Notes: a model not told the origin generated them from the sequence alone. DNA of 16,575 nucleotides from JAUVXJ01 sp034430275 (GCA_034430275.1 DAOUEW010000319.1:1-16575), one strand, 5' to 3'; shown: positions 7,669 to 15,266, numbered from the stretch's first letter. Numbers and translations: made by a program.

Positions 7669-7697
7669 TTGCCAACTGCGACACAATTCTGTATAAT
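7669..7697 (+). promoter_or_regulatory. Predicted sigma-70 promoter of prfA-prmC-tsaC
   Basis: -35 TTGCCA (7669-7674, 5/6) and -10 TATAAT (7692-7697, 6/6) are separated by 17 bases. Transcription should begin near 7704 and give a leader of about 57 bases. Only 4 bp (7665-7668) separate this -35 from the divergent gatB -35. Confidence 0.8.
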
Positions 7698-7703
7698 GAT
7701 AAT

Positions 7704-7723
7704 GCCCCTTCGCCGCGAGGGGC
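7704..7723 (+). other. Hairpin at the predicted 5' end of the prfA transcript
   Basis: GCCCCT (7704-7709) pairs with AGGGGC (7718-7723) across an eight-base loop. It starts at the predicted transcription start, so it could protect the 5' end or modulate initiation. No T-run follows, so it is not a terminator. Function is inferred. Confidence 0.4.
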
Positions 7724-7760
7724 GCTGTCATAATTGCAGGACAAGGTCTGGACGAACACC

Positions 7761-8828
7761 ATGTTGGAGAAGCTCGAGCGTGTAGAGGCACGCTATGAGG
7801 AATTGAATAGACTGCTCGCCGACCCTGCTGTCGCCTCCGATTATGTCAAGGCTAATGAGTATGCCCAGGAGCGTTCCGGCCTGGAGGAGGTAGTCGGTGG
7901 CTATCGGGAGTACCAGCGAGTACAGGATCAACTGAAGGACACCCAGTCTCTGCTGCAAGAGGACCTGAGCCCGGAGATGCTCGAGCTGGCACAGCAGGAA
8001 CTCGACTCCCTGGAGGAGGAAGCGAAGCAACTGGAGGACGAGCTCAGGCTGCTCCTGTTGCCCCGGGATCCCAACGACGACAAGAACGTCATCGTCGAAG
8101 TTAGAGCAGGAACGGGAGGAGAGGAAGCTGCGCTTTTCGCAGGGGACCTGTACCGTATGTACACCCGCTACGCCGAGAAGATGGGCTGGAAGACCGAGAT
8201 CCTCTCGGCCAACGGCACGGGCATTGGCGGCTTCAAGGAAGTGATCTTCCTGTTACAGGGCAGAGGGGCCTACTCCAAGCTCAAGTACGAGAGCGGTGTG
8301 CATCGCGTGCAACGAGTGCCGGTCACCGAATCGTCGGGGCGCATCCACACTTCCGCCGCCACGGTGGCCATCCTGCCGGAGATGGACGAGGTCGAGGTAA
8401 CGATCGCGCCCGAGGACCTTCGTATAGACGTATACCGCGCCACTGGACATGGTGGCCAGAGCGTCAACACTACGGACTCCGCGGTGCGCATCACTCACCT
8501 GCCCACGGGACTGGTCGCGACCTGCCAGGACGAGCGCTCGCAGCTTCAGAACAAGCAACGGGCCATGGCTATCCTTCGCGCCCGCCTCTACGACCTGGAG
8601 CAGAGCAAGCAGGTAGCAGAGATGGAGGAGGAGCGACGCTCCCAGGTGCTCTCCGGCGATCGCAGCGAGAAGATCCGGACCTACAACTTCCCTCAGAACC
8701 GGGTCACCGACCATCGTATTGGCCTCACCAGCCATCGTCTGGAGGGGATACTGGACGGGGACCTGGGCGAGTTCGTCTATGAGCTGGCCAGCGCCGACCA
8801 GGCGGCCGCACTGCAAGAAGCAGGCTGA
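7761..8828 (+). CDS. prfA: Peptide chain release factor 1 (355 aa)
   Basis: RF1 recognises UAA and UAG in the ribosomal A site and triggers peptide release. The ATG at 7761 (MLEKLERVEARYEELNRLLA) aligns with the family start and gives near-standard length; a TTG at 7734 is in frame but less likely. Decoding and catalytic signatures are VRAGTGGEEAALF (114-126), HRVQRVPVTESSGRIHTSAA with the UAG/UAA-reading tripeptide P-V-T at 187-189, and the peptidyl-hydrolysis motif GGQ at 231-233 in ATGHGGQSVNTTDSAVR. The P-x-T tripeptide distinguishes it from RF2, which has SPF. The Shine-Dalgarno match is weak. Its modifying enzyme gene prmC follows closely and acts on the Gln of GGQ. Confidence 0.98.
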   Translation: MLEKLERVEARYEELNRLLADPAVASDYVKANEYAQERSGLEEVVGGYREYQRVQDQLKDTQSLLQEDLSPEMLELAQQELDSLEEEAKQLEDELRLLLLPRDPNDDKNVIVEVRAGTGGEEAALFAGDLYRMYTRYAEKMGWKTEILSANGTGIGGFKEVIFLLQGRGAYSKLKYESGVHRVQRVPVTESSGRIHTSAATVAILPEMDEVEVTIAPEDLRIDVYRATGHGGQSVNTTDSAVRITHLPTGLVATCQDERSQLQNKQRAMAILRARLYDLEQSKQVAEMEEERRSQVLSGDRSEKIRTYNFPQNRVTDHRIGLTSHRLEGILDGDLGEFVYELASADQAAALQEAG

Positions 8829-8855
8829 TCCCATTCGCGAGGTATGATAGCGACG

Positions 8856-8957
8856 ATGACGCAGACCGGCAGCCATTCGTGCAGCAAGCGGCTGTCTTCG
8901 TTACTCACGGCGACGTCGACCTTTTCGAACGCCAGGACAGACCGCGTTTCCGCATGA
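8856..8957 (+). CDS. Possible 33-codon leader ORF overlapping prmC by ATGA
   Basis: An ATG at 8856 opens 33 codons ending at a TGA (8955-8957) that overlaps the prmC ATG as ATGA. This geometry is typical of translational re-initiation. A GAGGT stretch (8839-8843) lies 12 bases upstream, and another in-frame ATG is at 8844. The peptide (starting MTQTGSHSCSKRLSSLLT) is Ser/Thr-rich and resembles no family I know. It would explain how prmC, which has no clear ribosome site, is translated, but chance is a real alternative. Confidence 0.2.
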   Translation: MTQTGSHSCSKRLSSLLTATSTFSNARTDRVSA

Positions 8958-9790
8958 GAGAACTGCTCGACTGGGCCATCGCCGCTCTAGCGCAGGCGGA
9001 CATCGAGTCCCCGAAACTGGATGCCGAGGTTCTGCTGGCACACACCCTCGGCGTGAACAGAAGCCAGCTTCACCTTCGGAAGAACCACAACCTTGACGCG
9101 CAGACCGAGAAGACCTTCAGGTCCCTCGTGGCCCGGCGCTTGCGACACGAGCCTGTGGCCTACATCACCGGCCACAAGGAGTTCTTCGGCCTCGACCTGG
9201 AGGTTGACAGCCGCGTCCTGATCCCCAGGCCTGAGACGGAGACCCTGGTCGAGGTTGCCCTGACCGTCGTCCGCCAGCAGGGACTCTCCTCGCTGGCGGA
9301 AGTAGGTGCGGGGAGTGGGGCCGCAGCTATCGCTCTAGCCGTCAACCTGCCGGGCGTGACCATCTACGCCACAGACAGTTCCCCCGATGCGCTGGCGGTA
9401 GCCGAGCAGAACTGCCGCCGACACCAAGTACTTGACAGGGTGGTCCTTCTTCAGGGGGATCTACTGGAGCCGCTGCCAGAGCCCGTCGGTCTTATCGTGG
9501 CCAATCTTCCCTACGTCTCCGAAGCTGAGTGGAAGACCCTGGCCCCCGACATCACTGAATACGAACCCACCAGCGCCCTCGACGGAGGCGCTGACGGTCT
9601 GAAGCAGATTCGACGGCTCCTTCAACAGGGTGGCTCGCACCTGAGCACTTCAGGGATCATCTGCCTGGAGATTGGTGCGACTCAGGCCTCTGCCGTGAAC
9701 GACGTCGCGCGAGAGGAGTTCCCTGCGGCCACAGTCGCTCTGGTTCGCGACCTAGCAGGTCTGGACCGCGTCGCTGTGATCGCCACTTGA
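8954..9790 (+). CDS. prmC: Release factor glutamine N5-methyltransferase (278 aa)
   Basis: PrmC transfers a methyl group from SAM to the Gln of the release-factor GGQ motif. The ATG at 8954 gives MRELLDWAIAALAQADIESP, which matches the N-terminal helical substrate-binding domain (ESPKLDAEVLLAHTLG). A GTG 25 codons upstream would add residues without family support. IPRPETETLVEVAL (90-103) is the family linker motif. The SAM-binding glycine loop is EVGAGSGAAAIALA (116-129). The catalytic tetrapeptide is NLPY (184-187) instead of the most common NPPY; the substitution sits in the non-aromatic position. EYEPTSALDGGADGL (202-216) is also typical. It lies 125 bases after prfA, whose product is its substrate, and 12 bases before tsaC. 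Confidence 0.95.
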   Translation: MRELLDWAIAALAQADIESPKLDAEVLLAHTLGVNRSQLHLRKNHNLDAQTEKTFRSLVARRLRHEPVAYITGHKEFFGLDLEVDSRVLIPRPETETLVEVALTVVRQQGLSSLAEVGAGSGAAAIALAVNLPGVTIYATDSSPDALAVAEQNCRRHQVLDRVVLLQGDLLEPLPEPVGLIVANLPYVSEAEWKTLAPDITEYEPTSALDGGADGLKQIRRLLQQGGSHLSTSGIICLEIGATQASAVNDVAREEFPAATVALVRDLAGLDRVAVIAT

Positions 9791-9802
9791 AAGGTGGGAG
9801 CC

Positions 9803-10453
9803 ATGCCTAGAAAGACACCGACCGAGATCATGCCCACTGAGTACCCCAAAGCGATAGGCCAGGCCCTTCGGGTGCTCGGACAGAGCGGTCTCGTAGCCTT
9901 CCCCACAGACACAGTCTACGGGGTGGGCGCCCACGCCTTTCTGCCGGAGGCGGTGGAGCGCATCTACCACGTGAAGGGCAGGTCCCTGCGCAAGGCCATC
10001 CCTCTCCTCTTGGACAGCGTGGACAGACTGGGCAAGGTTACCGAAGTCGTCCCCGAGAACGCCCTGGTGCTAGCGGAGAGGTTCTGGCCCGGCCCACTGA
10101 CCATGGTGCTGCCACGGAGTCCTGACGTGCCGGACATCGTCACCGCCGGCGGTCCGAGCGTCGCGGTGCGCGTGCCCGATCACGACTTCGCGCTGCGTCT
10201 GATCAGAGAAGCAGGTGGGGTGCTGGCGGCCACGAGCGCCAACCTTTCGGGCCGCCCCGATCCAGTGACCGCGCAAGAGGTACTGGGCTACCTGGAGGGG
10301 CGTATCGACCTCATCCTCGATGGCGGTCCGTGCCCCGGGGGCGTCCCCTCTACGGTGGTGGATCTGACGCGACCGTCGCCGCGAGTCGTGCGCACGGGCG
10401 CTATCACCAGCAAGGAGTTGGACGAGGCGCTGGCCCGACCCACGAAGGGATAA
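9803..10453 (+). CDS. tsaC: Threonylcarbamoyl-AMP synthase, Sua5/YciO/YrdC family (216 aa)
   Basis: The enzyme makes L-threonylcarbamoyl-AMP from threonine, bicarbonate and ATP, the first step of tRNA t6A37 synthesis. The ATG at 9803 follows an AAGGTGGGAG ribosome-site region (9791-9800); an in-frame GTG at 9794 lies inside that site. Motifs are FPTDTVYGVGA (33-43), the nucleotide-binding KGRSLRKAIPL (58-68), FWPGPLTMVLP (94-104), AVRVPDH (121-127), SANLSG (145-150) and PSTVVDL (182-188). At 216 residues it is the short TsaC-like form, without the C-terminal Sua5 domain. It is the last gene of the prfA-prmC-tsaC operon, an arrangement seen in many bacteria. Confidence 0.95.
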   Translation: MPRKTPTEIMPTEYPKAIGQALRVLGQSGLVAFPTDTVYGVGAHAFLPEAVERIYHVKGRSLRKAIPLLLDSVDRLGKVTEVVPENALVLAERFWPGPLTMVLPRSPDVPDIVTAGGPSVAVRVPDHDFALRLIREAGGVLAATSANLSGRPDPVTAQEVLGYLEGRIDLILDGGPCPGGVPSTVVDLTRPSPRVVRTGAITSKELDEALARPTKG

Positions 10454-10494
10454 GAGGAGATACCGCTCACCCGTGCCTGCCCGCCGGGAGTTCA

Positions 10495-10590
10495 TGCGGC
10501 TTCTCGCCGCAGGCTCCAACCAGCGGCGATTCCAGTCCCGCCGCATGCGGCCGCGTGCACCATTGAGAGGTGCAACAGGCCTAGCTAGGC
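10495..10590. repeat. Cluster of four consecutive inverted repeats after tsaC
   Basis: Four perfect palindromic elements occur in under 100 bp: TGCGGC-TTCTC-GCCGCA (10495-10511), GCCGCATGCGGC (10540-10551), TGCACC-ATTGAGA-GGTGCA (10556-10574) and GCCTAGCTAGGC (10579-10590). They lie between convergent transcription units, starting 42 bases past the tsaC stop. None has a T-run, so they are not classical terminators. They could slow polymerase, protect mRNA 3' ends, or be relics of a mobile or repeat element. Confidence 0.5.
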
Positions 10591-10754
10591 GGCCATATTG
10601 AGCGAGATCCGGGCTAGTGCACCGCGTCGATCTGCGTCATCCATGGCACGTCGATGCTTCGGCTTGCTCCACAAGAACAGTCTGTCTGCCATCGGCGTCG
10701 TCCACGGTGACGGAGCGTATCAGCGGCGCGCCACCCACCCCTGAGGCCACACCG
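10591..10754 (-). other. Gene-free stretch with faint coding-like remnants
   Basis: No intact gene is visible here; it is part of the 625-base gap between tsaC and the GT2 gene. On the minus strand a short run reading APLIRSVTVDDADGRQTVLV (about 10675-10734) looks protein-like, but it is in a different frame from the pseudogene to its right and has no start. It may be a shifted remnant of the same or another dead gene. I see no RNA gene or recognisable insertion sequence. Confidence 0.25.
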
Positions 10755-11036
10755 TCACATGGGCCTGCCCAAGACGACGAGTTTGGCAATCGGGGCAGAA
10801 GGCGCTTCCGTGACACTACTGTGCACAGATCGAGCCATTCGTGCCTGGAGCAGTTGCCGCGCCTCGAAGACGCCGAAGACGTAGAACTGGTCGGTGAAGT
10901 CGCCCGAGGGGAAATAGCCCCTGTCTGAAGCAACGGGGGTGAGAACCCTTCAGAAGAAAAGTAGACACAGGGCCGCCAGCAGCGCCGCCGCGAGTATCTG
11001 TGAGCTATGTCTCGCCTAGCGCTTGCTCCTGGCCAT
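10755..11036 (-). pseudogene. Decayed N-terminus of a YfhO-like multi-pass membrane protein
   Basis: One minus-strand frame starting at ATG 11036 reads MARSKR, a TAG stop (11016-11018), ARHSSQILAAALLAALCLLF and F (an N-terminal membrane segment), a TGA stop (10950-10952), then RVLTPVASDRGYFPSGDFTD followed by QFYVFGVFEARQLLQ. The same frame on both sides of the two stops, and GC-rich third positions, show that this was coding. The TGA sits where the hydrophobic-W-RVLTP pattern would place Trp (TGG), a one-base change. The FPSGDFTDQF motif recalls the first extracytoplasmic loop of YfhO/GT39-type membrane proteins, which normally continues into 'GRLPLWNPY'. That continuation is missing after about 10845, so most of the gene is lost. 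It lies 42 bases downstream of the GT2 gene, as the dead last member of that cluster. Family assignment is from memory of the motif. Confidence 0.6.
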
Positions 11037-11078
11037 CTAAACCTTACCGAGCCTCATCAGCCCCAGGCGAACGCCGGG

Positions 11079-11882
11079 CTATGAGTCCATCTCTTGCCGA
11101 AAGATGGCGGGCGAGTGATACCTGCTCACGATCTCCGAGAGCTCCTTCCTGAACTCATCGGACCTGAGCAGGCCAAGCTTGTTCAGCACATACTTGAACA
11201 CCACCCACAAGGTGTCCAGGCCGTAGACGATGCCGTCCTTGAGGCCCACCGAAGAGGCTTCCTCGAAGTATCGCGTGGGCACGGGGATCTCCGTGATCTC
11301 GAAACCAAACGCCACCGCCTGGGCCAGAATCTGGCTATCGAAAACGAACCGGTCCGAGTTGAGCAAGAAAGGAACAGTCTCCAGAAAACGACGGCTATAG
11401 GCCCGAAAGCCGGTATGGTATTCGGAGAGCCGCTTGCGGTAGGCGAGGTTCTCCACCAGGGTCAAGAACCTGTTGGACAGGTACTTGTAGACCGGCATCC
11501 CTCCCGCCAGGGTGCCCCCCCCGAGCACTCGGGAACCGAGCACCAGGTCCGCCTCGCCCACCCTGATCGGGCGGACTAGCTCGGGAACCAACCGGGAATC
11601 GTATTGATAGTCCGGATGCAGCATGACTACGATGTCAGCGCCATCCTTCAGCGCCTCGAGATAGCAGGTCTTCTGATTGCCGCCGTACCCGGTGTTCTGG
11701 ATGTGGATGACGACTTTCAGTCCCAAACGCCGGGCGATCTTGACGGTGTCGTCCCGGCTCACGTCGTCCACCAAGATGATCTCGTCCACGATCTCCTGGG
11801 GCAAGTCGTTGTACGTTTTCTCCAGAGTCTGTGCCGCGTTGTACGCCGGCATGACCACTATGACCTTGTCACCGTCGGGCAC
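11079..11882 (-). CDS. GT2-family glycosyltransferase, DPM1/polyprenyl-phosphate type (267 aa)
   Basis: This is a predicted cytoplasmic enzyme that transfers a sugar from a nucleotide-sugar, most likely to a polyprenyl phosphate. The start is GTG (11882) with GGGAGG (11888-11893) 5 bases upstream. The GT-A fold signatures are VIVVMPAYNAAQTLEKTY (7-24), the nucleotide-binding Asp pair in ILVDDVSRDDT (39-40), NTGYGGNQKTCYLEAL and a metal-binding HPDYQYD (89-95) in place of the common DADxQ. Acceptor-side motifs include GSRVLGGG and SEYHTGFRAYSRRFLE. No membrane segments follow the catalytic domain, unlike GtrB/ArnC-type relatives. It lies 59 bases downstream of the GT-C gene, which could use its lipid-linked sugar. 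Substrate and acceptor are unknown. Confidence 0.88.
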   Translation of the reverse strand: MPDGDKVIVVMPAYNAAQTLEKTYNDLPQEIVDEIILVDDVSRDDTVKIARRLGLKVVIHIQNTGYGGNQKTCYLEALKDGADIVVMLHPDYQYDSRLVPELVRPIRVGEADLVLGSRVLGGGTLAGGMPVYKYLSNRFLTLVENLAYRKRLSEYHTGFRAYSRRFLETVPFLLNSDRFVFDSQILAQAVAFGFEITEIPVPTRYFEEASSVGLKDGIVYGLDTLWVVFKYVLNKLGLLRSDEFRKELSEIVSRYHSPAIFRQEMDS

Positions 11883-11941
11883 CTGTGCCTCCCAGGAAGC
11901 CGAACGCGGCTGGCGCGCTCAAGGCAGCCTTCACCTGCCCA

Positions 11942-14176
11942 CTAGTCGATCGTCACTGGGGTATCCAACACGACCCGATTATCCAGCACCTGACCCGCCT
12001 CGTCAAGCACGGGCAGTCTCTCGCCGGAGGAAGCCAGGTAGAATCCCACCTCTATCGAGTATTCCCCCCCTGGGGCGTCTGGAGGCACGGTGAGCTCACG
12101 CTCGTCGCGGATCAGCTCCCCCTCTCCCCAGAACGAAGTGGGGTAGTCTCCCCCGACGGGGTAGCCGTCGCTCTGGGCCCAGGTCTGCTCCTCGCCGTCC
12201 ACGAGGTGGGTGAAGACGGTGTAGTCTTCGTCCATCTCCACCCTCGCTCGCCAGTACAGAGTGAGGGTAAGAGTCTCCCCAGGCTGCACGCGCGACCTGT
12301 CCACATCGTATCCCGCCAGCTCGATCCTGTCTCCCAGGTTCGAGCTCATGGGCTGAGAGATCTCGTACTCCACGGGCTGCGATGGTGAGACCTTGACCGG
12401 TTGCAGGAACACCTGGTCGACCGCCTCTCGGCCCCTGGAAACCTCCAGGCGCTCCATAGTCGGCAGGTAGTAGACGTTGACCCCCACCCAGCCAATGGTC
12501 GGCACCGAGGTCCGCCGCCCGATGCGCACCCAGGCACGGTCTGCAGCCACCTCGCCGGGATGCCAGGCGCTCGTGGGATAGGCTCCCAGGCCCGGATAGC
12601 TGTCCTCCTGCCCTATCAGCTCGCCACCGGGCGTCAAGACCACCAGTGATACGCTGTAGTCTCTCTCTATCTCCACCAGGCCCCGCCAGTACAGCGTCAC
12701 GTAGACAGCCTCGGTGGGCCTGACCTCCTCGGTCTCTATCTCGTAGCCCACCAACTCCATCTGCCCGCCATAGGTGACGTCGGTCCGGTTGGTGATCCTC
12801 TCGATCTCTTCACCCGCCAGGAGAGGCGGGCCGGCGTAGACCGGCGCGATGTACAGCCACGGGCAAGCGATGGCAACCACGACCATCACCGCCCCCAACA
12901 CGCCCACGAAGGTTCCCCTATGGGTTCGTGGAGGCAACTGTATCAGCCCCCACCCCAGCAACACTGAGACACAACAGATGGCCGGGAAGGCCAGCCTTCC
13001 GGTGGCAGCATCGATCAACTGGTTGTATCGCACGTATCCCGCTGCCACGACGACCATCCACACCACCATCACCAGCAGTGCAGAGAAAGAAACACTATCG
13101 CGCCTCTTGAGACCCCGCACCAAGGCCAGAGGGATGCCGATCACCCCTGCAAACACCAGGACGTCGAAGAAGCCGTAGACCCAGCGACCGGCCAACACGT
13201 TGAACCAGCCGAAGACCGCCCAGTAGGATAGGCGAAAGCCCTCCAGCTCCTCCAGCAGCATCTCCAGGGTCAGGCCCCGGCCCGGCGTGTCCCCCAGGGC
13301 CTGGAAGAACATGTTCATGCCGGTGAAGTCTCCGTAGAGTTGCCAGTTGCGCACGTACCACCAGCCGGCTAACAGTAGAACGAGGCTACCGACGATCACG
13401 CCACCCTTGGCCACCTCCCTGACGGAGCATCGTCGGCTGACCATGGCCAGCGCGAGAAGCACCGGCGCCAGCAAGCCAAGTCCCGTGAGCTTGGTCAGCG
13501 CTGCCAGGCCCACCACCACGCCGAGCACGACGTAGCGTCTGGTCGAGGGCCCCCTCGTCACCAGGAGTACGCATAGCAGCATAGCCACGGAAGAGAGGGC
13601 GGTGAGCAACCCATCGTTGTTCACGGCTGCGTTGGTGAAGAGAAACTGAGGATTGAAGGCGGTGAGCACCGCCGCCCCCAGAGCCAGGGCCTCGTTTTCG
13701 GAGAAGACCTCCCGTCCCACGAAGTAGGTCGCTGCTACGGTCAGTGCACCGTACAGCAGGGAGAGCCAGCGCAGAACGTGCACGGCCAGGACAGTCCCCA
13801 CATACGGGAACCCCTCCCGCGGGGTATGCAAGATGATGTTCTTATTCCCGTCGCGAGTGGGCACGCCCAGGTTCACGAAGGGGTTGTAGTCCAGCAGGTC
13901 CTCCGCGTCGCCCGTGTCTATCCAGAAGGTCGCCAACGCGCCGACCAGGTAGTACAGAGAGGGCTGTCCCCCTTCCTGGCCATAGATAGCCTCACCCTCT
14001 GGCTTCAGAACGGGCAGCCCCTTGCCATCGGCGATATGCTTGACGTGGAAGAAGTGCTGGATCTCGTCCGCGACCTCGAAGAGAGGGGTGATCACGCTGT
14101 AGGAGCATCCCACCAAGAGGAACAGTGCGAGGACTATGGTCAATCCACGATGCTCGCCCAGGATCTTACCAACCAT
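11942..14176 (-). CDS. GT-C (GT39-like) membrane glycosyltransferase with two C-terminal beta modules (744 aa)
   Basis: A large membrane protein likely to use a lipid-linked sugar donor. Transmembrane segment 1 (about 15-32) is followed by LFEVADEIQHFFHVKHIADG with an acidic pair (Asp37-Glu38), where GT-C enzymes carry their catalytic or metal-binding acids. GQEGGQPSLYYLVGALATFW and REGFPYVGTVLAVHVLRWLS are typical of the GT39-like proteins I associate with Chloroflexota. About ten further hydrophobic segments run to about 445. The rest is soluble and holds two copies of one module, about 470-580 and 612-724, each with LYWR(G/A), an acidic-Tyr turn (RDYSV, EDYTV) and a YPTS(A/F)W-x-x-GE signature. 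Start ATG 14176 is preferred to an in-frame TTG at 14224; neither has a strong ribosome site. The acceptor is unknown. Confidence 0.85.
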   Translation of the reverse strand: MVGKILGEHRGLTIVLALFLLVGCSYSVITPLFEVADEIQHFFHVKHIADGKGLPVLKPEGEAIYGQEGGQPSLYYLVGALATFWIDTGDAEDLLDYNPFVNLGVPTRDGNKNIILHTPREGFPYVGTVLAVHVLRWLSLLYGALTVAATYFVGREVFSENEALALGAAVLTAFNPQFLFTNAAVNNDGLLTALSSVAMLLCVLLVTRGPSTRRYVVLGVVVGLAALTKLTGLGLLAPVLLALAMVSRRCSVREVAKGGVIVGSLVLLLAGWWYVRNWQLYGDFTGMNMFFQALGDTPGRGLTLEMLLEELEGFRLSYWAVFGWFNVLAGRWVYGFFDVLVFAGVIGIPLALVRGLKRRDSVSFSALLVMVVWMVVVAAGYVRYNQLIDAATGRLAFPAICCVSVLLGWGLIQLPPRTHRGTFVGVLGAVMVVVAIACPWLYIAPVYAGPPLLAGEEIERITNRTDVTYGGQMELVGYEIETEEVRPTEAVYVTLYWRGLVEIERDYSVSLVVLTPGGELIGQEDSYPGLGAYPTSAWHPGEVAADRAWVRIGRRTSVPTIGWVGVNVYYLPTMERLEVSRGREAVDQVFLQPVKVSPSQPVEYEISQPMSSNLGDRIELAGYDVDRSRVQPGETLTLTLYWRARVEMDEDYTVFTHLVDGEEQTWAQSDGYPVGGDYPTSFWGEGELIRDERELTVPPDAPGGEYSIEVGFYLASSGERLPVLDEAGQVLDNRVVLDTPVTID

Positions 14177-14244
14177 CACTGTCCGCCAACGATAGGGTGT
14201 GAGAAGAAACGTGAAGCTGTGCAAGTGAAGGGTGTCCCAGCCTT

Positions 14245-14260
14245 ACGGATGGGCATCCGT
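14245..14260. repeat. Short perfect inverted repeat between two membrane-protein genes
   Basis: ACGGAT (14245-14250), four bases, then ATCCGT (14255-14260) can form a 6-bp hairpin in the gap between the flippase-like gene (stop at 14319) and the GT-C gene. There is no T-run, so it is not a strong terminator. It may be an mRNA processing or stability element, or chance. Confidence 0.3.
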
Positions 14261-14318
14261 GACCTTGAGGCCTGGCCCCAAAACATGTTACCACATCTAT
14301 ATTGATGCGGCTAACGCC

Positions 14319-15266
14319 TCAGCCCTCGCTTCGCTCCAGACCGAGATAGCCCTGAAACGCGTACAGCAGGCCCCCTACGAGACCGGTCGCCACCGCAGTT
14401 GCGTATACGCAGAGCGACAAGGCGAACGCCAGCGAGCTGGAAACGCCAGCCTGTCCGAAGAGCAGGATGTATCCGCCTTCACGCACTCCCAGTCCGCTGA
14501 AAGAGATCGGCAGGGTCAGGAGGAAAGCGATGATGGGGACGAAGATGAAGAAATACCAGGGGGAGATGCGGATACCCAGGCCCAGGGCCGCGAGGTAGTT
14601 CAGGACCATCAGCGAGAGATTGAAGACCAGCGAAGCTACGAGTGCCCCGCCTACGTCGCGAGTTCGATAGGCGGCGATAGAGGTACGGAACTGCTGCATC
14701 CGTGGATTGCCTAGCCCCCACCTCAGCAAGGGCAGCCGGGAGAACCATTTCCACACTCGATCGTTGAGCACCATGGACACACCGAGCAACGTGAGCAAGG
14801 TGATGCCCACGATGAAGACGCTAACCGCGGGCGGGATCAGGCGATAGCTGAAGGGAAGCGCCAGGCAAGCTATCACGAACAAGACCACAAAACCGGAAAG
14901 CCGATCCGCCAGGACCGTGCCTACCGACTCAGTGCCCTGGTGGCTGTGCTTCGTCAGTTCATACATGCGGACTACGTCACCACCAAAGCCCGTGGGCAGT
15001 ACGGTGTTGAAGAAGGTGCCCACGAAGTAGAGCCAGGTCAGCTTGGAGAGAGGCGCCTCGAGCTTCTGGATACGAAGCAGCACCTGCCAGCGATAGGCTC
15101 TGAGCACCATGCTGAACAAGTAGATGCCCCACGCAGCGAGAAGGAACCGTGCGTCGGCCTGTCTCAGGGTCTCCCACGTCTCTCGCCAGCCTATCTTCCA
15201 CACCAGCAACAGCAGCAAACCGACGCTGACGCCTATTTTGAGTATGTTGAACGCTTTGTCTTTCAA
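14319..15266 (-). CDS. UPF0104 / LPG-synthase-TM-type flippase-like membrane protein (315 aa)
   Basis: This protein resembles the lysylphosphatidylglycerol synthase transmembrane family (PF03706), without the soluble aminoacyltransferase domain. About eight hydrophobic segments are visible. Family motifs are LRAYRWQVLL (56-65), VGTFFNTVLPTGFGGDVVRM (82-101), ADRLSGFVVLF, and LPISFSGLGVREGGYILLFG near the C-terminus. Members are often found beside polyprenyl-phosphate glycosyltransferases and are suspected to move lipid-linked intermediates; that role is inference here. The start codon is TTG (15266) with GGAGGAG (15269-15275) immediately upstream. It lies 88 bases after the DUF2079 gene and 142 bases before the GT-C gene, in the same orientation. 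Confidence 0.88.
   Translation of the reverse strand: MKDKAFNILKIGVSVGLLLLLVWKIGWRETWETLRQADARFLLAAWGIYLFSMVLRAYRWQVLLRIQKLEAPLSKLTWLYFVGTFFNTVLPTGFGGDVVRMYELTKHSHQGTESVGTVLADRLSGFVVLFVIACLALPFSYRLIPPAVSVFIVGITLLTLLGVSMVLNDRVWKWFSRLPLLRWGLGNPRMQQFRTSIAAYRTRDVGGALVASLVFNLSLMVLNYLAALGLGIRISPWYFFIFVPIIAFLLTLPISFSGLGVREGGYILLFGQAGVSSSLAFALSLCVYATAVATGLVGGLLYAFQGYLGLERSEG

Noticed and set aside
10473..10598. Short plus-strand frame with RREFMRLLAAG, resembling a twin-arginine signal start, after a GAGGAGA sequence
   Set aside because: No hydrophobic core follows; it turns Arg-rich and stops within 42 codons. It could be a gene stump but evidence is too thin to call.
10575..10625. A tRNA-like stretch (TAGCTAGGCGG resembling a D-arm)
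   Set aside because: There is no T-arm GGTTCGAATCC-like sequence, no anticodon stem and no acceptor pairing.
10617..10928. Plus-strand 103-codon frame
   Set aside because: It lies antisense to the pseudogene, whose minus-strand reading shows family-like motifs and coding-type third positions; this frame does not.
10922..10950. Hairpin CTGAAG...CTTCAG with inner GGGT/ACCC
   Set aside because: It lies inside the decayed gene and is asymmetric, with no T-run; likely incidental.
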